Below, one piece after another: positions 13,724 to 14,388 of a stretch of DNA of 14,388 bases; positions within the stretch are counted from its first letter, which is position 1; each line of letters begins with the position of its first letter. The stretch is taken from positions 1 through 14,388 of the forward strand of contig CAZVUW010000083.1 in NCBI GenBank assembly GCA_964629825.1. Direction: 5' to 3'. The position numbers and the translations under genes were made by a program. The notes below the pieces were generated by a model that ran no database searches, had not been told where the DNA came from, and was given only the letters and a program-made list of their open reading frames with translations. The DNA is from CAZVUW01 sp964629825. GTDB lineage: Bacteria > Actinomycetota > Nitriliruptoria > Euzebyales > Egibacteraceae.

Positions 13724-14388
13724 ATGGGTACGGTACACAGCGTGTTGCACCGAGTTCAAGCAGTTGCCGCCATTGTCACCCTCGTCCTGGCAGGGGGCTG
13801 CGGCGTGTCGGGCTCTGACGGCGGCTCGCCGTCAGGCTCGTCTCAAGGCTCGCCAACAGCGGGGGAGCCGGGCTACGGCGATGCGGTGCGTCCCGAGCTG
13901 CCGGAGACGGTCGCCGTTGGGGAGGCCGTCGAGGTGCCGGTGGAGATCAGCCTGGGCTCTGATGCGGAGTCGGCGGAGCTCACGGTCGAGCCCGCGCACG
14001 GGATGGAGGCCGAGCCTGCCCGCGTGGCTCTCGATGTTGGTGCTGCGGGAGGCGCGAGCAGCCTTGCGGCTTCGGTGTCTCTGACCGTGGCCCCGGGGAC
14101 GAGGGAGCGGCCTGCCCGGACGTCGGTGCGGCTGATTCTGACAGTGGTGCCTGCCGAGGGCTCCCCGCGGACGACGTCCACGCTGGTCTCCGCCGTCGCC
14201 GACGAGGCCCGTGCCTGGCTCGGCATGACCACCCACGAGGACCTCGAACGCCGCCGCCTCGACACCCTCCTCGCCGAAGGCGCCATCACCCGCTCCGACT
14301 ACGAGAAGGCCATCGGCGACGCCGAGGGCCAATCTGCCGACGAGGACGTGCAGATCCACGTCCCAACCGACGCTCCCCAACCGGGAAC
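13724..14388 (+). CDS. Putative lipoprotein of unknown function (partial, 3' end outside window)
   Basis: The first 221 codons of a probable secreted lipoprotein are present; the rest lies beyond the right edge. The signal AAIVTLVLAGGC gives lipid attachment at Cys26, followed by a Ser/Gly/Pro-rich linker. Residues about 45-150 form an alternating hydrophobic beta-sandwich-like stretch (VAVGEAVEVPVEISL onward). A charged helical part follows, in which DLERRRLDTLLAEGAITRSDYEKAI (split across about 170-195) vaguely recalls SHOCT-type helix pairs. I do not recognise the protein. The ATG at 13724 is chosen; an in-frame GTG at 13742 also keeps a complete lipoprotein signal and would be leaderless if TACGGT (13729-13734) is its -10. 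Neither has a Shine-Dalgarno sequence. It diverges from the metalloprotease gene, so co-regulation or joint extracellular function is plausible but unproven. Confidence 0.7.
   Translation, partial: MGTVHSVLHRVQAVAAIVTLVLAGGCGVSGSDGGSPSGSSQGSPTAGEPGYGDAVRPELPETVAVGEAVEVPVEISLGSDAESAELTVEPAHGMEAEPARVALDVGAAGGASSLAASVSLTVAPGTRERPARTSVRLILTVVPAEGSPRTTSTLVSAVADEARAWLGMTTHEDLERRRLDTLLAEGAITRSDYEKAIGDAEGQSADEDVQIHVPTDAPQPG
13730..13759 (-). promoter_or_regulatory. Promoter of the metalloprotease gene
   Basis: On the minus strand TTGAAC (13759-13754) and TACCGT (13735-13730) are separated by 18 bases, as in the other two promoters. Transcription would start near 13723, giving a leader of about 90 bases to the TTG start, or only about 7 bases to the ATG at 13716. 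Confidence 0.6.

Noticed and set aside
1..14388. tRNA, rRNA, CRISPR array, insertion sequence or prophage signals
   Set aside because: No cloverleaf-like segment, regularly spaced repeats, transposase motifs or terminal inverted repeats were seen on reading the window.

Overview
The window is GC-rich DNA with mostly G/C third codon positions, GTG and TTG starts, tight head-to-tail gene overlaps, TTGAC(A/G)-18-TANNNT promoters and a U-less hairpin terminator. Together with a secreted multidomain protein ending in a FIMAH-like domain, this suggests an actinobacterium (possibly a deep-branching one). This is an inference from style; no rRNA or marker gene is present.

Left part (1-5654, minus strand): one operon. 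Reading in the transcribed direction it encodes a sugar-binding lipoprotein (5654-4617), an aldehyde dehydrogenase (4537-3089), a double-domain RbsA/MglA-type ATPase (3096-1570), an RbsC-type permease (1573-581) and a PfkB kinase resembling 2-keto-3-deoxygluconate kinase (509-1, cut by the window edge). Three of the genes overlap by 4-8 bases. Import plus a keto-deoxy-sugar-acid kinase plus an aldehyde dehydrogenase points to an Entner-Doudoroff-like route for a sugar acid or modified sugar.

Centre (5655-9691, plus strand): a divergent IclR-family regulator, apparently started at CTG (5817), is followed by its own-strand neighbour, a 937-residue secreted protein with Ig-like N-terminal repeats and a galactose-mutarotase-like (DUF5107-like) domain. 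Two closely similar 15-bp semi-palindromes lie just downstream of the -10 boxes of the transport operon and of the secreted-protein gene, at nearly the same distance. I infer that the IclR protein controls both: a secreted carbohydrate-active or sugar-binding protein supplying substrate, a transporter and a catabolic branch, all in one regulon. This is the best candidate for an undescribed system in the window.

Right part (9692-14388): a perfect 16-bp hairpin separates the secreted-protein gene from a convergent 1282-residue secreted zinc metalloprotease (13632-9784, minus; HEYGH...GEGW, NIDO domain, carboxypeptidase-regulatory-like repeats, FIMAH-like C-terminus). Its Shine-Dalgarno sequence appears to be buried in a two-tier hairpin abutting a TTG start. 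Divergent from it is the start of a lipoprotein gene (13724 onward) that runs off the right edge. No tRNA, rRNA, CRISPR or mobile element was seen.
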